Below are positions 1 through 7,652 of a stretch of 13,767 nucleotides of DNA, piece by piece. A program made the translations under genes and the position numbers. Numbering within the stretch: position 1 is the stretch's first letter; the number at the start of each line of letters is the position of its first letter. This stretch comes from Thiohalospira sp051745535. GTDB taxonomy: Bacteria > Pseudomonadota > Gammaproteobacteria > Thiohalospirales > Thiohalospiraceae. The stretch lies in assembly GCA_051745535.1 (NCBI GenBank), contig JBNJED010000030.1, forward strand, positions 1 through 13,767. Direction: 5' to 3'. The notes beneath the pieces were generated by a model, which saw nothing but the letters and a program-made list of their open reading frames with translations, did no database searches and had not been told where the DNA came from.

Positions 1-249
1 TTCCCCTTCCACACCCTGAAGGTGGATCGCACCTTCATCCAGGCCATCGGCCAGTCGGACCGCTCCGAGGGCCTGCTGCGCAGTATCATCGAGATGGGGC
101 AGAACCTGCGCATGGAGGTGGTGGCCGAGGGTATCGAAACCGACGCCCAGGCGGCCTACCTCCGGGCCCACGGCTGCCAACTCGGCCAGGGCTTCGGGCT
201 GGCCCGTCCCGGTCCGCCGGAGGCGGTCCCCGCCCTGCTCGCGAACTGA
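1..249 (+). CDS. EAL-domain protein, C-terminal fragment (c-di-GMP phosphodiesterase type)
   Basis: This is the last 82 residues of a gene that begins before the window; the frame is open from base 1 to a TGA at 247-249. The visible part matches the C-terminal third of an EAL domain, which hydrolyses the second messenger cyclic di-GMP to pGpG. Seen motifs are LKVDRTFI (visible residues 6-13, holding the lysine and aspartate of the usual LKxDxxF motif), VVAEGIET (40-47, holding the conserved late glutamates) and GCQLGQGFGLARP (58-70, the usual GCxxxQGYxxxRP ending). These late catalytic positions look intact. The EAL signature itself, the DDFGTG loop and any GGDEF, PAS or membrane part lie outside the window, so enzyme activity and input signal cannot be judged. 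The gene converges on ihfB and shows no link to the rest of the window. The family call is secure; the activity is inferred. Confidence 0.93.
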   Translation, partial: FPFHTLKVDRTFIQAIGQSDRSEGLLRSIIEMGQNLRMEVVAEGIETDAQAAYLRAHGCQLGQGFGLARPGPPEAVPALLAN

Positions 250-254
250 GCCCC

Positions 255-303
255 CGAGCGAAGAAGGGGCGGATGGCCCATTGGCCACCCGCCCCTTCGC
301 TCG
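255..303. terminator. Long hairpin between convergent genes, likely bidirectional terminator
   Basis: An inverted repeat lies just after the EAL gene stop and beyond the ihfB stop. The arms are 255-278 and 283-303: cgagcgaa pairs with ttcgctcg, ggggcgg with ccgcccc and tggcc with ggcca. The stem has a 3-base bulge (263-265), one mismatch and a 4-base loop (279-282). Neither strand has a T-run after the stem, so this is not a textbook intrinsic terminator. Its place between two converging genes still makes transcript-end formation the likeliest role. Confidence 0.6.
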
Positions 304-304
304 A

Positions 305-320
305 AGACCCGTCCGGGTCT
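305..320. terminator. Short hairpin just downstream of ihfB
   Basis: A perfect 6-base stem, agaccc (305-310) with gggtct (315-320), closes a 4-base loop. On the minus strand it begins 10 bases after the ihfB stop and is followed directly by the larger 255-303 hairpin, so the two may act in tandem at the end of the long minus-strand cluster. There is no T-run, so termination is inferred. Confidence 0.35.
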
Positions 321-330
321 CGCCTACCGG

Positions 331-627
331 CTAGTCCTCCCCGGAGGCCGCGTTATCCACCCGCTCCCGGAGCTGCTTGCCCGGCTTGAAGTGGGGGACG
401 TACTTCGCCCCCAGTGCCACCGGCTCCCCGGTCTTGGGATTGCGGCCGGTACGCGGCGGCCGGTAGTGCAGGGAGAAGCTGCCGAAGCCGCGGATCTCGA
501 TGCGCTCGCCGTTGGCCAGGCTCCCGGCCATCTGGTCGAGCAGGGTCTTCACCGCCAGCTCGACATCCTTGTAGGGGAGCTGATTCTGACTGCGGGCGAG
601 ACGCTCGATGAGTTCCGACTTGGTCAT
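331..627 (-). CDS. ihfB: Integration host factor subunit beta
   Basis: This 98-residue protein is the beta subunit of IHF, the heterodimeric nucleoid protein that binds specific DNA sites and bends them sharply; it acts in recombination, replication and sigma-54-type transcription. It resembles E. coli IHF beta along its length: the start MTKSELIERLA, the ERIEIRGFGSFSLHYR core (41-56), and the DNA-contacting arm TGRNPKTG (60-67) with the intercalating proline at residue 64. KYVPHFKPGK (75-84) is also family-typical. I chose the ATG at 627 because the family starts there and an AGGGA ribosome site sits 7 bases upstream. A longer TTG-started reading to 651 adds eight residues with no family support. 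The gene is last in the minus-strand cluster, 63 bases after rpsA, as in Pseudomonas and E. coli. The alpha subunit is not in the window. The identification is very secure. Confidence 0.97.
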   Translation of the reverse strand: MTKSELIERLARSQNQLPYKDVELAVKTLLDQMAGSLANGERIEIRGFGSFSLHYRPPRTGRNPKTGEPVALGAKYVPHFKPGKQLRERVDNAASGED

Positions 628-634
628 GACTCGT

Positions 635-639
635 TCCCT
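635..639 (-). promoter_or_regulatory. Ribosome binding site deciding the ihfB start
   Basis: The minus strand reads AGGGA, 7 bases before the ATG at 627. This spacing supports the 98-residue form of IhfB over the longer TTG-started frame. Confidence 0.65.
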
Positions 640-655
640 GCCTCGATTCAAAGCC

Positions 656-675
656 GGCCGCCCCGCAGGGCGACC
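656..675 (-). other. Hairpin in the rpsA-ihfB gap, possible attenuator
   Basis: Bases 656-663 (ggccgccc) pair with 668-675 (gggcgacc) across a 4-base loop, giving an 8-base stem with one G-T pair on the minus strand. It lies 15 bases after the rpsA stop. On the minus strand it is followed by ggcttt, only a very short T-run. It could slow or partly end transcription between rpsA and ihfB, or only protect the rpsA mRNA end. No convincing ihfB promoter is visible in the 63-base gap. Confidence 0.35.
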
Positions 676-690
676 TCCCGGTGGTCCGGA

Positions 691-2370
691 CTAGTCCTCG
701 TCCTTGCCCTCTTCCATCTGCTGCTTGAGCAGATCGCCGAGGTTGGTCGTGGCCTCGCCGGTGGCACCGTAGTCCTTCACCGCCTGGTCGTTGTCCTTGG
801 ACTCCAGGGCCTTCACGGAGAGGTTCACGGTGCCGTTCTTGCGATCCACGCCGACGTAGGCCGCCTCAATGTCCTGGCCCTCGGAGAGCACGGTCCGGGC
901 ATCCTCCACCCGGTCCATGGAGAGCTCGGAAGCCCGCAGATAGCCGATGACATCGTCGCCCAGGTCCACGGTAGCACCCTTGGCATCCACCTCGGTGATG
1001 GTACCGGCCACCGGCTGGCCCTTGCTGTGGGCGGAGACGAAGGCGGAGACCGGGTCCTGCTCCATCGCCTTGATGGACAGGGAGATCCGCTCGCGCTCGG
1101 TATCCACGGACTGGACCACCGCCTCGACCTCATCGCCCTTCTTGAAGTTGCGGATGGCCTCCTCGCCCTCCTCGTTCCAGGAGATGTCGGAGAGGTGGAC
1201 CAGGCCGTCGATGCCGCCGTCCAGGCCGACGAAGATGCCGAAGTCGGTGATGGACTTGATCCGGCCGGTGACGCGGTCGCCGCGATTGTGCGTGGCGGCG
1301 AACTCCTCCCAGGGGTTGTTGATGCACTGCTTGATACCCAGGGAGATCCGGCGGCGCTCCTCGTCGATGTCGAGGACCATGACCTCCACCTCGTCGCCCA
1401 CCTGGACGACCTTGGAGGGGTGGATGTTCTTGTTGGTCCAGTCCATCTCGGAGACGTGGACCAGGCCCTCGACGCCCTCCTCGATCTCCACGAAGGCGCC
1501 GTAGTCGGCGAGGTTGGTCACCTTGCCGAACAGGCGGGTGCCCACGGGATAGCGGCGGGCGATGTTCTCCCACGGATCGGCACCCAGCTGCTTGAGGCCC
1601 AGGGAGACGCGCTGACGCTCGCGGTCGAACTTGAGGACCTTGACCTCGATCTCGTCGCCGACGTTGACCACCTCGGAGGGGTGCTTGACCCGCTTCCAAG
1701 CCATGTCGGTGATGTGCAGCAGGCCGTCCACGCCGCCGAGGTCGACGAAGGCGCCGTACTCGGTGAGGTTCTTGACGATGCCCTTGAGCTGCGCGCCCTC
1801 CTGAAGGTTCTCCAGCAGCGCCTCGCGCTCCTCGGAGTGCTCCTCCTCGACCACGGCGCGGCGGGAGACCACGACGTTGTTGCGGCGGCGGTCGAGCTTG
1901 ATGACCTTGAACTCCAGGTCCTTGCCCTCGAGGTAGGTGGCGTCGCGCACCGGGCGGACGTCCACCAGGGAGCCCGGCAGGAAGGCGCGGAGCTCGCCCA
2001 CGTCGACGGTGAAGCCGCCCTTGACCTTGTCCACGATCTGGCCGGTGACCGTCTCGTCGGCCTCGGAGGCCTTCTCCAGGCGGGTCCAGGCGGCGGCGCG
2101 CTTCGCCTTCTCGCGGGAGAGCCGGGTCTCGCCGCTGCCGTCCTCGACGGCGTCCAGCGCCACGTCGACGGTGTCACCCTCCTGGACCTGGATCTCCCCG
2201 TCCTCGTTCTTGAACTGCTCGACGGGGATGATGCCCTCGGACTTCAGGCCGGCGTTGACGACGACGTAGTCGGGGCGGACTTCGAGGACTTCCGCCTCAA
2301 TGATGGCGCCGGGGCGCATCTGGGTATTCTGCAGGCTCTCCTCGAAGAGTTCGGCAAAGCTTTCGCTCAT
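691..2370 (-). CDS. rpsA: 30S ribosomal protein S1
   Basis: This 559-residue protein is ribosomal protein S1, which binds mRNA on the 30S subunit and helps initiation on structured messages or those with weak Shine-Dalgarno sites. Six S1 (OB-fold) repeats are visible at about residues 20-88, 106-172, 192-261, 277-348, 364-435 and 451-522. Repeats 3-5 carry the strong YGAFV/FGIFV, GLxHxS/T and RISLGxK patterns; repeats 1 and 2, the ribosome-docking ones in E. coli, are more divergent, as is usual. Length is almost that of E. coli S1 (557). The ATG at 2370 gives the family start MSESFAELFEESL, with GGAGAG 10 bases upstream. The gene lies between cmk and ihfB, its usual place in gammaproteobacteria. 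The 111-base gap upstream holds hairpins that could carry regulation; S1 represses its own translation in E. coli, but whether it does so here is unknown. Confidence 0.98.
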   Translation of the reverse strand: MSESFAELFEESLQNTQMRPGAIIEAEVLEVRPDYVVVNAGLKSEGIIPVEQFKNEDGEIQVQEGDTVDVALDAVEDGSGETRLSREKAKRAAAWTRLEKASEADETVTGQIVDKVKGGFTVDVGELRAFLPGSLVDVRPVRDATYLEGKDLEFKVIKLDRRRNNVVVSRRAVVEEEHSEEREALLENLQEGAQLKGIVKNLTEYGAFVDLGGVDGLLHITDMAWKRVKHPSEVVNVGDEIEVKVLKFDRERQRVSLGLKQLGADPWENIARRYPVGTRLFGKVTNLADYGAFVEIEEGVEGLVHVSEMDWTNKNIHPSKVVQVGDEVEVMVLDIDEERRRISLGIKQCINNPWEEFAATHNRGDRVTGRIKSITDFGIFVGLDGGIDGLVHLSDISWNEEGEEAIRNFKKGDEVEAVVQSVDTERERISLSIKAMEQDPVSAFVSAHSKGQPVAGTITEVDAKGATVDLGDDVIGYLRASELSMDRVEDARTVLSEGQDIEAAYVGVDRKNGTVNLSVKALESKDNDQAVKDYGATGEATTNLGDLLKQQMEEGKDED

Positions 2371-2386
2371 GTTGTCTGGTCTCTCC

Positions 2387-2401
2387 GCCGGCGGCGCCGG
2401 C
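2387..2401 (-). other. Hairpin next to the rpsA ribosome site
   Basis: A perfect palindrome, gccggc (2387-2392) and gccggc (2396-2401), closes a 3-base loop. On the minus-strand mRNA it abuts the GGAGAG ribosome site of rpsA. E. coli rpsA has a folded leader through which S1 represses itself; a similar role here is inference from position only. In DNA this GC-rich, short palindromes also arise by chance. Confidence 0.3.
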
Positions 2402-2450
2402 CTTGTCGTTGCGACCGCGGCCGGCGAACCGGACGCGGGTTGGTGGACCC

Positions 2451-2471
2451 GGCTCCGCCCGCGGCGGAGCC
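2451..2471 (-). terminator. GC-rich hairpin after cmk, possible attenuator or mRNA end
   Basis: A perfect 9-base stem, ggctccgcc (2451-2459) with ggcggagcc (2463-2471), closes a 3-base loop. It begins 10 bases after the cmk stop on the minus strand. No T-run follows, so it is either a weak terminator, an RNA-stability element, or a pause separating the cmk part of the cluster from rpsA. Confidence 0.4.
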
Positions 2472-2481
2472 CCCTGAAAAT

Positions 2482-3207
2482 CTACTCGCTGCCTCCGGCC
2501 ACCGCACCGGGCGGGAGCCCGAGGTACTGCTGGCAGAGGTCGTCGACCCGGGCGAGGACCGCCGGGATGTCCATGTCGGTGGTATCCACCACCACGGCAT
2601 CCTCGGCCGGCCTCAGCGGGGAGGCGCTGCGCTCGGAATCGCGTCGATCCCGCTCGCGGATCTCCTCAGCAAGGCCGGCAAGGGTAACATCCAACCCCTT
2701 GTCGCTCAACTGGTTATACCGCCGCCGGGCGCGCTCCTCGGCGGACGCGGTGAGGAACAGTTTCAGGGGCGCCTCGGGGAAGATGGTCGTCCCCATGTCG
2801 CGGCCGTCGGCGACCAGCCCCGGCGCCTCACGGAAGTCGCGCTGGCGGCCCAGCAGCGCCTCCCGCACCGCCGGCAGCGCCGCCACCCGGGAGGCGCCAG
2901 CGCCCACGGCCTCGGTTCGGATGGCGCCGGTGACCTCCTCCCCCTCCAGGTAGACCCGGGCCTCCTCGCCATCCTCCTCGGGGGCGACGAAGTGGACATC
3001 CAGGTGGCCGGCCAGGGGGATCAGCGCCGACTCGTTGTCGAGGTCGATGCCGTGCCAGTCGGCGGCCAGGGCCACCAGGCGATAGAGGGCACCGCTGTCC
3101 AGGAAGTGCCAGCCCAGCCGGTGGGCGAGGGCCTGGGCGATGGTCCCCTTGCCGGCACCACCGGGGCCGTCCACGGTGATCACGGGGATGGGTTCGCTGC
3201 GGGGCAT
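2482..3207 (-). CDS. cmk: Cytidylate (CMP/dCMP) kinase
   Basis: This 241-residue cytoplasmic enzyme transfers phosphate from ATP to CMP or dCMP in pyrimidine nucleotide recycling. It has the P-loop DGPGGAGKGT (13-22, lysine 20), the FLDSGALYR nucleotide-monophosphate site (35-43), the DGRDMGT motif (134-140) with its CMP-binding residues, the arginine-rich RARRRYNQL lid region (159-167), and the late RDRRDSERSASPLRPAEDA segment (187-205). Length is slightly above E. coli Cmk (227). The start at 3207 is chosen because MPRSEPIPVITVDGP fits the family and a GAGGAG site lies 7 bases upstream. A longer open frame reaching 3405 only adds arginine-rich sequence that overlaps aroA out of frame. The gene begins 17 bases after the aroA stop, so co-transcription with aroA is likely. 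Its place before rpsA is conserved. Confidence 0.97.
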   Translation of the reverse strand: MPRSEPIPVITVDGPGGAGKGTIAQALAHRLGWHFLDSGALYRLVALAADWHGIDLDNESALIPLAGHLDVHFVAPEEDGEEARVYLEGEEVTGAIRTEAVGAGASRVAALPAVREALLGRQRDFREAPGLVADGRDMGTTIFPEAPLKLFLTASAEERARRRYNQLSDKGLDVTLAGLAEEIRERDRRDSERSASPLRPAEDAVVVDTTDMDIPAVLARVDDLCQQYLGLPPGAVAGGSE

Positions 3208-3214
3208 GCCGGGA

Positions 3215-3220
3215 CTCCTC
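3215..3220 (-). promoter_or_regulatory. Ribosome binding site deciding the cmk start
   Basis: The minus strand reads GAGGAG, 7 bases before the ATG at 3207, within the 17-base gap after the aroA stop. It settles the 241-residue form of Cmk over a longer frame that would begin inside aroA. Confidence 0.8.
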
Positions 3221-3224
3221 GTCT

Positions 3225-4552
<1,328 letters not shown>

Positions 4553-4556
<4 letters not shown>

Positions 4557-5425
4557 GATTCGTTCCCCTCGATGAAGCGATCCCGCGCGGCCTTGGCTCG
4601 GCGGAAGACCGTCAGTAGATAGTCACTGTCGCCCTCGGCCACCGCCGTCTCCAGCCGCTGCAGTTCGGTGCGGAAGCCGGCCAGCGCCGGCAGCAGGGCC
4701 TCCCGGTTGGCGCGGCAGATGTCGTGCCACATGACCGGGTCGCTGGAGGCGATGCGGGTGAAATCGCGAAACCCCCCGGCGGCGAAGTCGAAGACCTCGT
4801 CATTGTCGTCACGCCGGGCCAGGGAGTCCACCAGGGCGTAGGCGAGCAGGTGGGGCAGATGGCTGGTGGCGGCCAGGACCTCGTCGTGATGGTGCGCCTC
4901 CATCTCCACCACCTCCGCCCCTACCGCCTCCCACATCGCGCGGGCCGCGGCCACCGCCCCCGATGAACTCTCCCCGTGCGGGGTCAGGATGACCCGGCGG
5001 CCGCGAAAGAGCGTGGCGTCGGCGGCGGCGGGGCCGCTGGCCTCGGTGCCGGCGATGGGGTGGGCCGGGACGAAGCCGGGCGGCAGCACGCCGAAGACGG
5101 CCCGGGCGGCGGCGATGACGCTGCCCTTGGTGCTGCCCATGTCGGTGAGCAGGACCCCCGACGGCAGGTGGGGCGCGATCCGCGTGAAGACCGCCTCCGC
5201 CGCCCCCACCGGTGTCGCCACTACCACGGCATCGGCGCCGGCCAGGACGGTGGCGGGGTCGGTCTCCTCCCGGTCCACCAGCCCCAGCTCAAGCGCGTCG
5301 GCCAGCTCGCCGGGCTCCCGGGCCAGGCCGACGACCTCGCCCACGGCACCCGCCCGCTTGAGCGCCGCCGCCAGGGAGCCGCCCATGAGCCCCACCCCGA
5401 TGAGGACCAGCCGCCCCAGGTGCAT
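4553..5425 (-). CDS. tyrA: Prephenate (cyclohexadienyl) dehydrogenase
   Basis: This 290-residue cytoplasmic enzyme oxidatively decarboxylates prephenate, and perhaps arogenate, on the way to tyrosine. The N-terminal Rossmann fold has LIGVGLMGGSL (8-18) as nucleotide loop; DMGSTKG (95-101), HPIAGTEASG (122-131), TSHLPHLLAYAL (187-198) and GGFRDFTRIA (217-226) are the prephenate dehydrogenase signatures, with likely catalytic histidine 122 and substrate-binding arginine 224. It is a stand-alone dehydrogenase: there is no chorismate mutase part as in E. coli TyrA and no ACT domain, so feedback control by tyrosine, if any, must work otherwise. After the second strand it reads VVGLAREPG, with arginine where an NAD-preferring aspartate is often found, so NADP use is possible. 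The start codon shares one base with the hisC stop (TGATG) and the end overlaps aroA by four bases. Any ribosome site is weak, which suggests coupling to hisC translation. Confidence 0.96.
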
Positions 5426-6546
5426 CAGCGCCGCCCCGTCTCCGCCAGGGCGCGGTCCAGGGCGGCCAGGAGGCGGTCGTTGTCCGCCGCCCGGCCGATG
5501 GTCGCGCGCAGATGGCGGGGCAGGCCGTACTCGCCCATGGGGCGCAGGATCACCCCCTGGCGCAGCAGGGCCTCGTGGATGGCATCGGCATCCCCGCCGG
5601 TATCGAAGGTGAGGAAGTTGCCCACCGACGGGATCCAGTCCAGCCCCCGCTCCCGGAGGCCGGCCTCGAGCTGCGCCATCCCCTCGTGGTTCACCGCCAG
5701 GCTGGCGGCCAGGTGGTCGGCGTCGTCCATGGCCGCCAGCGCCGCCGCCTGGGCGGGCGCGTTGACGTTGAAGGGCGGCCGGACACGGTTGAGCAGATCG
5801 GCCACCGCCGGCGACGAGACGCCGTACCCCGCGCGCAGGCCGGCCAGGCCGTGGAGCTTGGAGAAGGTCCGCGTCACCAGGAGGTTGGGAAAGTCGTCCA
5901 GCCAGGCGCTGGCATCGGGGTAGTCGGGGTCGAGGTCCCGGGCGTACTCGAAGTAGGCCTCATCCACCACGGCCAGGGTATGGCCCGGCACCCGTTCCAG
6001 GAAGGCACGCAGGGCCTCGGCGCCGACCCGCGTCCCCGTCGGATTGTTGGGGTTGGCCACGAAGACCACCCGGGTGCGGTCGGTAACCGCCGCCGCCATG
6101 GCCTCCAGGTCGTGGCCGAAGCCGGCCGTCGCCGGGACCTCGACGCCCCGGGCCCCCGCCGCCCGGGTGAGCAGCGGGTAGAGGGCGAAGGCATGGGCGG
6201 AGTAGACCACCTCGTCACCCGGGGTCACGAAGACGTCCACGGCGAAGGCCAGGGGGTCGCTGGAGCCGTTGCCCAGGGTCACCTGCTCCGGGGCCACGCC
6301 GTGGTGGTCGGCGATCCGCCGGCGCAGGGCGAAGCCGCCGCCATCCGGATAGACCCCCGCCTCGTCCAGCACGGCGGCCGCCGCCTCCCGGGCCCGGGGG
6401 CTGGCGCCCAGGGGGTTCTCGTTGGAGGCGAGCTTGATGGCATCGCTCACGCCGTACTCGCGCTGGAGCTCGGCCACCGGCTTGCCCGGCTTATAGGGGG
6501 CCAGGCCGCGCACACCGGCGGCGGCGTAGTCGGTAATATCGCTCAT
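5425..6546 (-). CDS. hisC: Histidinol-phosphate / aromatic aminotransferase (fold-type I PLP enzyme)
   Basis: This 373-residue aminotransferase belongs to the HisC family. Features seen are KLASNENPLG (38-47), the LGNGSSDPL loop (91-99), ANPNNPTGT (164-172), VVDEAYFEY (193-201, aspartate 195 contacting the PLP pyridine nitrogen), RTFSKLHGLAGLRAGY (226-241, PLP-binding lysine 230) and a late RATIGRAADN substrate-binding arginine segment. HisC converts imidazole-acetol phosphate to histidinol phosphate, but HisC-like enzymes in this gene context (as in Pseudomonas and Zymomonas) also transaminate phenylpyruvate, hydroxyphenylpyruvate or prephenate. Its position between pheA and tyrA makes an aromatic role likely. 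No other his genes are in view. It starts 8 bases after the pheA stop, with an AAGG only 3 bases before the ATG, and its stop overlaps the tyrA start. Family is certain; substrate range is inferred. Confidence 0.94.
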   Translation of the reverse strand: MSDITDYAAAGVRGLAPYKPGKPVAELQREYGVSDAIKLASNENPLGASPRAREAAAAVLDEAGVYPDGGGFALRRRIADHHGVAPEQVTLGNGSSDPLAFAVDVFVTPGDEVVYSAHAFALYPLLTRAAGARGVEVPATAGFGHDLEAMAAAVTDRTRVVFVANPNNPTGTRVGAEALRAFLERVPGHTLAVVDEAYFEYARDLDPDYPDASAWLDDFPNLLVTRTFSKLHGLAGLRAGYGVSSPAVADLLNRVRPPFNVNAPAQAAALAAMDDADHLAASLAVNHEGMAQLEAGLRERGLDWIPSVGNFLTFDTGGDADAIHEALLRQGVILRPMGEYGLPRHLRATIGRAADNDRLLAALDRALAETGRR

Positions 6547-6554
6547 GGGCCTTA

Positions 6555-7649
6555 TCAGGTTGCCGCTTGGGGGTAGGAGCCGAGGATGCGATAGAAGGAG
6601 GCTTCCGCCTCCAGCTCCGCCAGGGCCGCGGCCACCGCCGGATCCGCTCGGTGGCCCTCGATGTCCAGGAAGAAGAGGTACTCCCAGACCGCCTGGCGCG
6701 AGGGCCGCGATTCCACCCGGGTAAGGTTGAGGCCGTGGGCCGCCACCGGGGCAAGTAGCGCCTGGAGCGTCCCGGAGCGGTTGCGCCCGGAGACCACCAG
6801 GGTGGTCTTGTCCGCCCCGCTGGCCCCGGCCTCCTCGGGGCCGATGACCAGGAAGCGGGTGGTGTTGTCGGGCTCGTCCTCGATGTTGGCGGCAAGCACG
6901 GCGAGGTCGTAGTGGTCGACCGCGGCGGCCGCGGCGATGGCCGCCGCCCCCGGCTCCCCGGCCGCCTGCCGGGCCGCCTCGGCATTACTCGCCACCGCCA
7001 CCCGCTCGGCCTCCGGCAGATGGGTATCCAGCCACTCCCGGCACTGGGCCAGGGACTGCTGGTGGCTGTAGACCCGCTGGATGCCCTCGAGCGTGGTCCC
7101 CGGGGTAGCCAGGAGCTGCTGGTGGATGCGCAGCACCACCTCCCCGCAGATGGCCAGGGGGGAGTGGACGAAGCGGTCCAGGGTGTGGGTCACGACCCCC
7201 TCGGTGGAGTTCTCCACCGGGACCACGCCGTAGTGGGCGGTCCCCGCCTCCACCTCGCGGAAGACCTCGCCGATGGAGCCCATGGGCGCACGCGCCACGG
7301 ACTGGCCGAAGTGGCGATCCAGGGCGGCCTCGGTGAAGGTCCCCTCGGGGCCCAGGAAGGCCACGGTGAGCGGCCGTTCCAGGGCCAGACAGGCGGACAT
7401 GATCTCGCGGAAGAGCCGGACCACCTCGTCATCGGGGAGCGGGCCCTGGTTGCGTTCGCGAACACTCCGCAGGACCTGGGCCTCCCGCTCGGGGCGGTAG
7501 AAGCCGGCATCGCCGACGCCCTCGGCCCGCTTGACCTCGGCGATCTCGCCGGCCAGCCGGGCCCGCTCGTTGAGCAGCGCCTGGAGCTCGGCGTCGATGG
7601 CGTCGATGCGCTGGCGCCGCCCCTCGAGGTTGCCGGTGTCGTCGGCCAT
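6555..7649 (-). CDS. pheA: Bifunctional chorismate mutase / prephenate dehydratase (P-protein)
   Basis: This 364-residue cytoplasmic enzyme turns chorismate into prephenate and then into phenylpyruvate, the committed steps to phenylalanine. The AroQ-type chorismate mutase domain spans about 8-92 (RIDAIDAELQALLNERARLA, then FYRPEREAQVL). Prephenate dehydratase spans about 94-270: VAFLGPEGTFTEAA (96-109), VVPVENSTEGVV (142-153), YSHQQSLAQC (194-203) and NTTRFLVI (262-269) with the catalytic TRF triad at 264-266. A C-terminal ACT domain follows (283-360), with SGTLQALLAPV (292-302) and ESRPSRQ (313-319), the phenylalanine-binding signature. Feedback inhibition by phenylalanine is therefore expected. 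The gene starts 3 bases after the serA stop. Its only AGGA is one base from the ATG, too close to work well, so re-initiation by ribosomes finishing serA is likely. Architecture and length match the Pseudomonas and E. coli enzymes. Confidence 0.97.
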   Translation of the reverse strand: MADDTGNLEGRRQRIDAIDAELQALLNERARLAGEIAEVKRAEGVGDAGFYRPEREAQVLRSVRERNQGPLPDDEVVRLFREIMSACLALERPLTVAFLGPEGTFTEAALDRHFGQSVARAPMGSIGEVFREVEAGTAHYGVVPVENSTEGVVTHTLDRFVHSPLAICGEVVLRIHQQLLATPGTTLEGIQRVYSHQQSLAQCREWLDTHLPEAERVAVASNAEAARQAAGEPGAAAIAAAAAVDHYDLAVLAANIEDEPDNTTRFLVIGPEEAGASGADKTTLVVSGRNRSGTLQALLAPVAAHGLNLTRVESRPSRQAVWEYLFFLDIEGHRADPAVAAALAELEAEASFYRILGSYPQAAT

Positions 7650-7652
7650 GTC

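Noticed and set aside
628..651. An eight-residue longer IhfB from a TTG at 651
   Set aside because: IHF beta proteins begin MTKSELIERL; the ATG at 627 gives exactly this and has a better-placed ribosome site.
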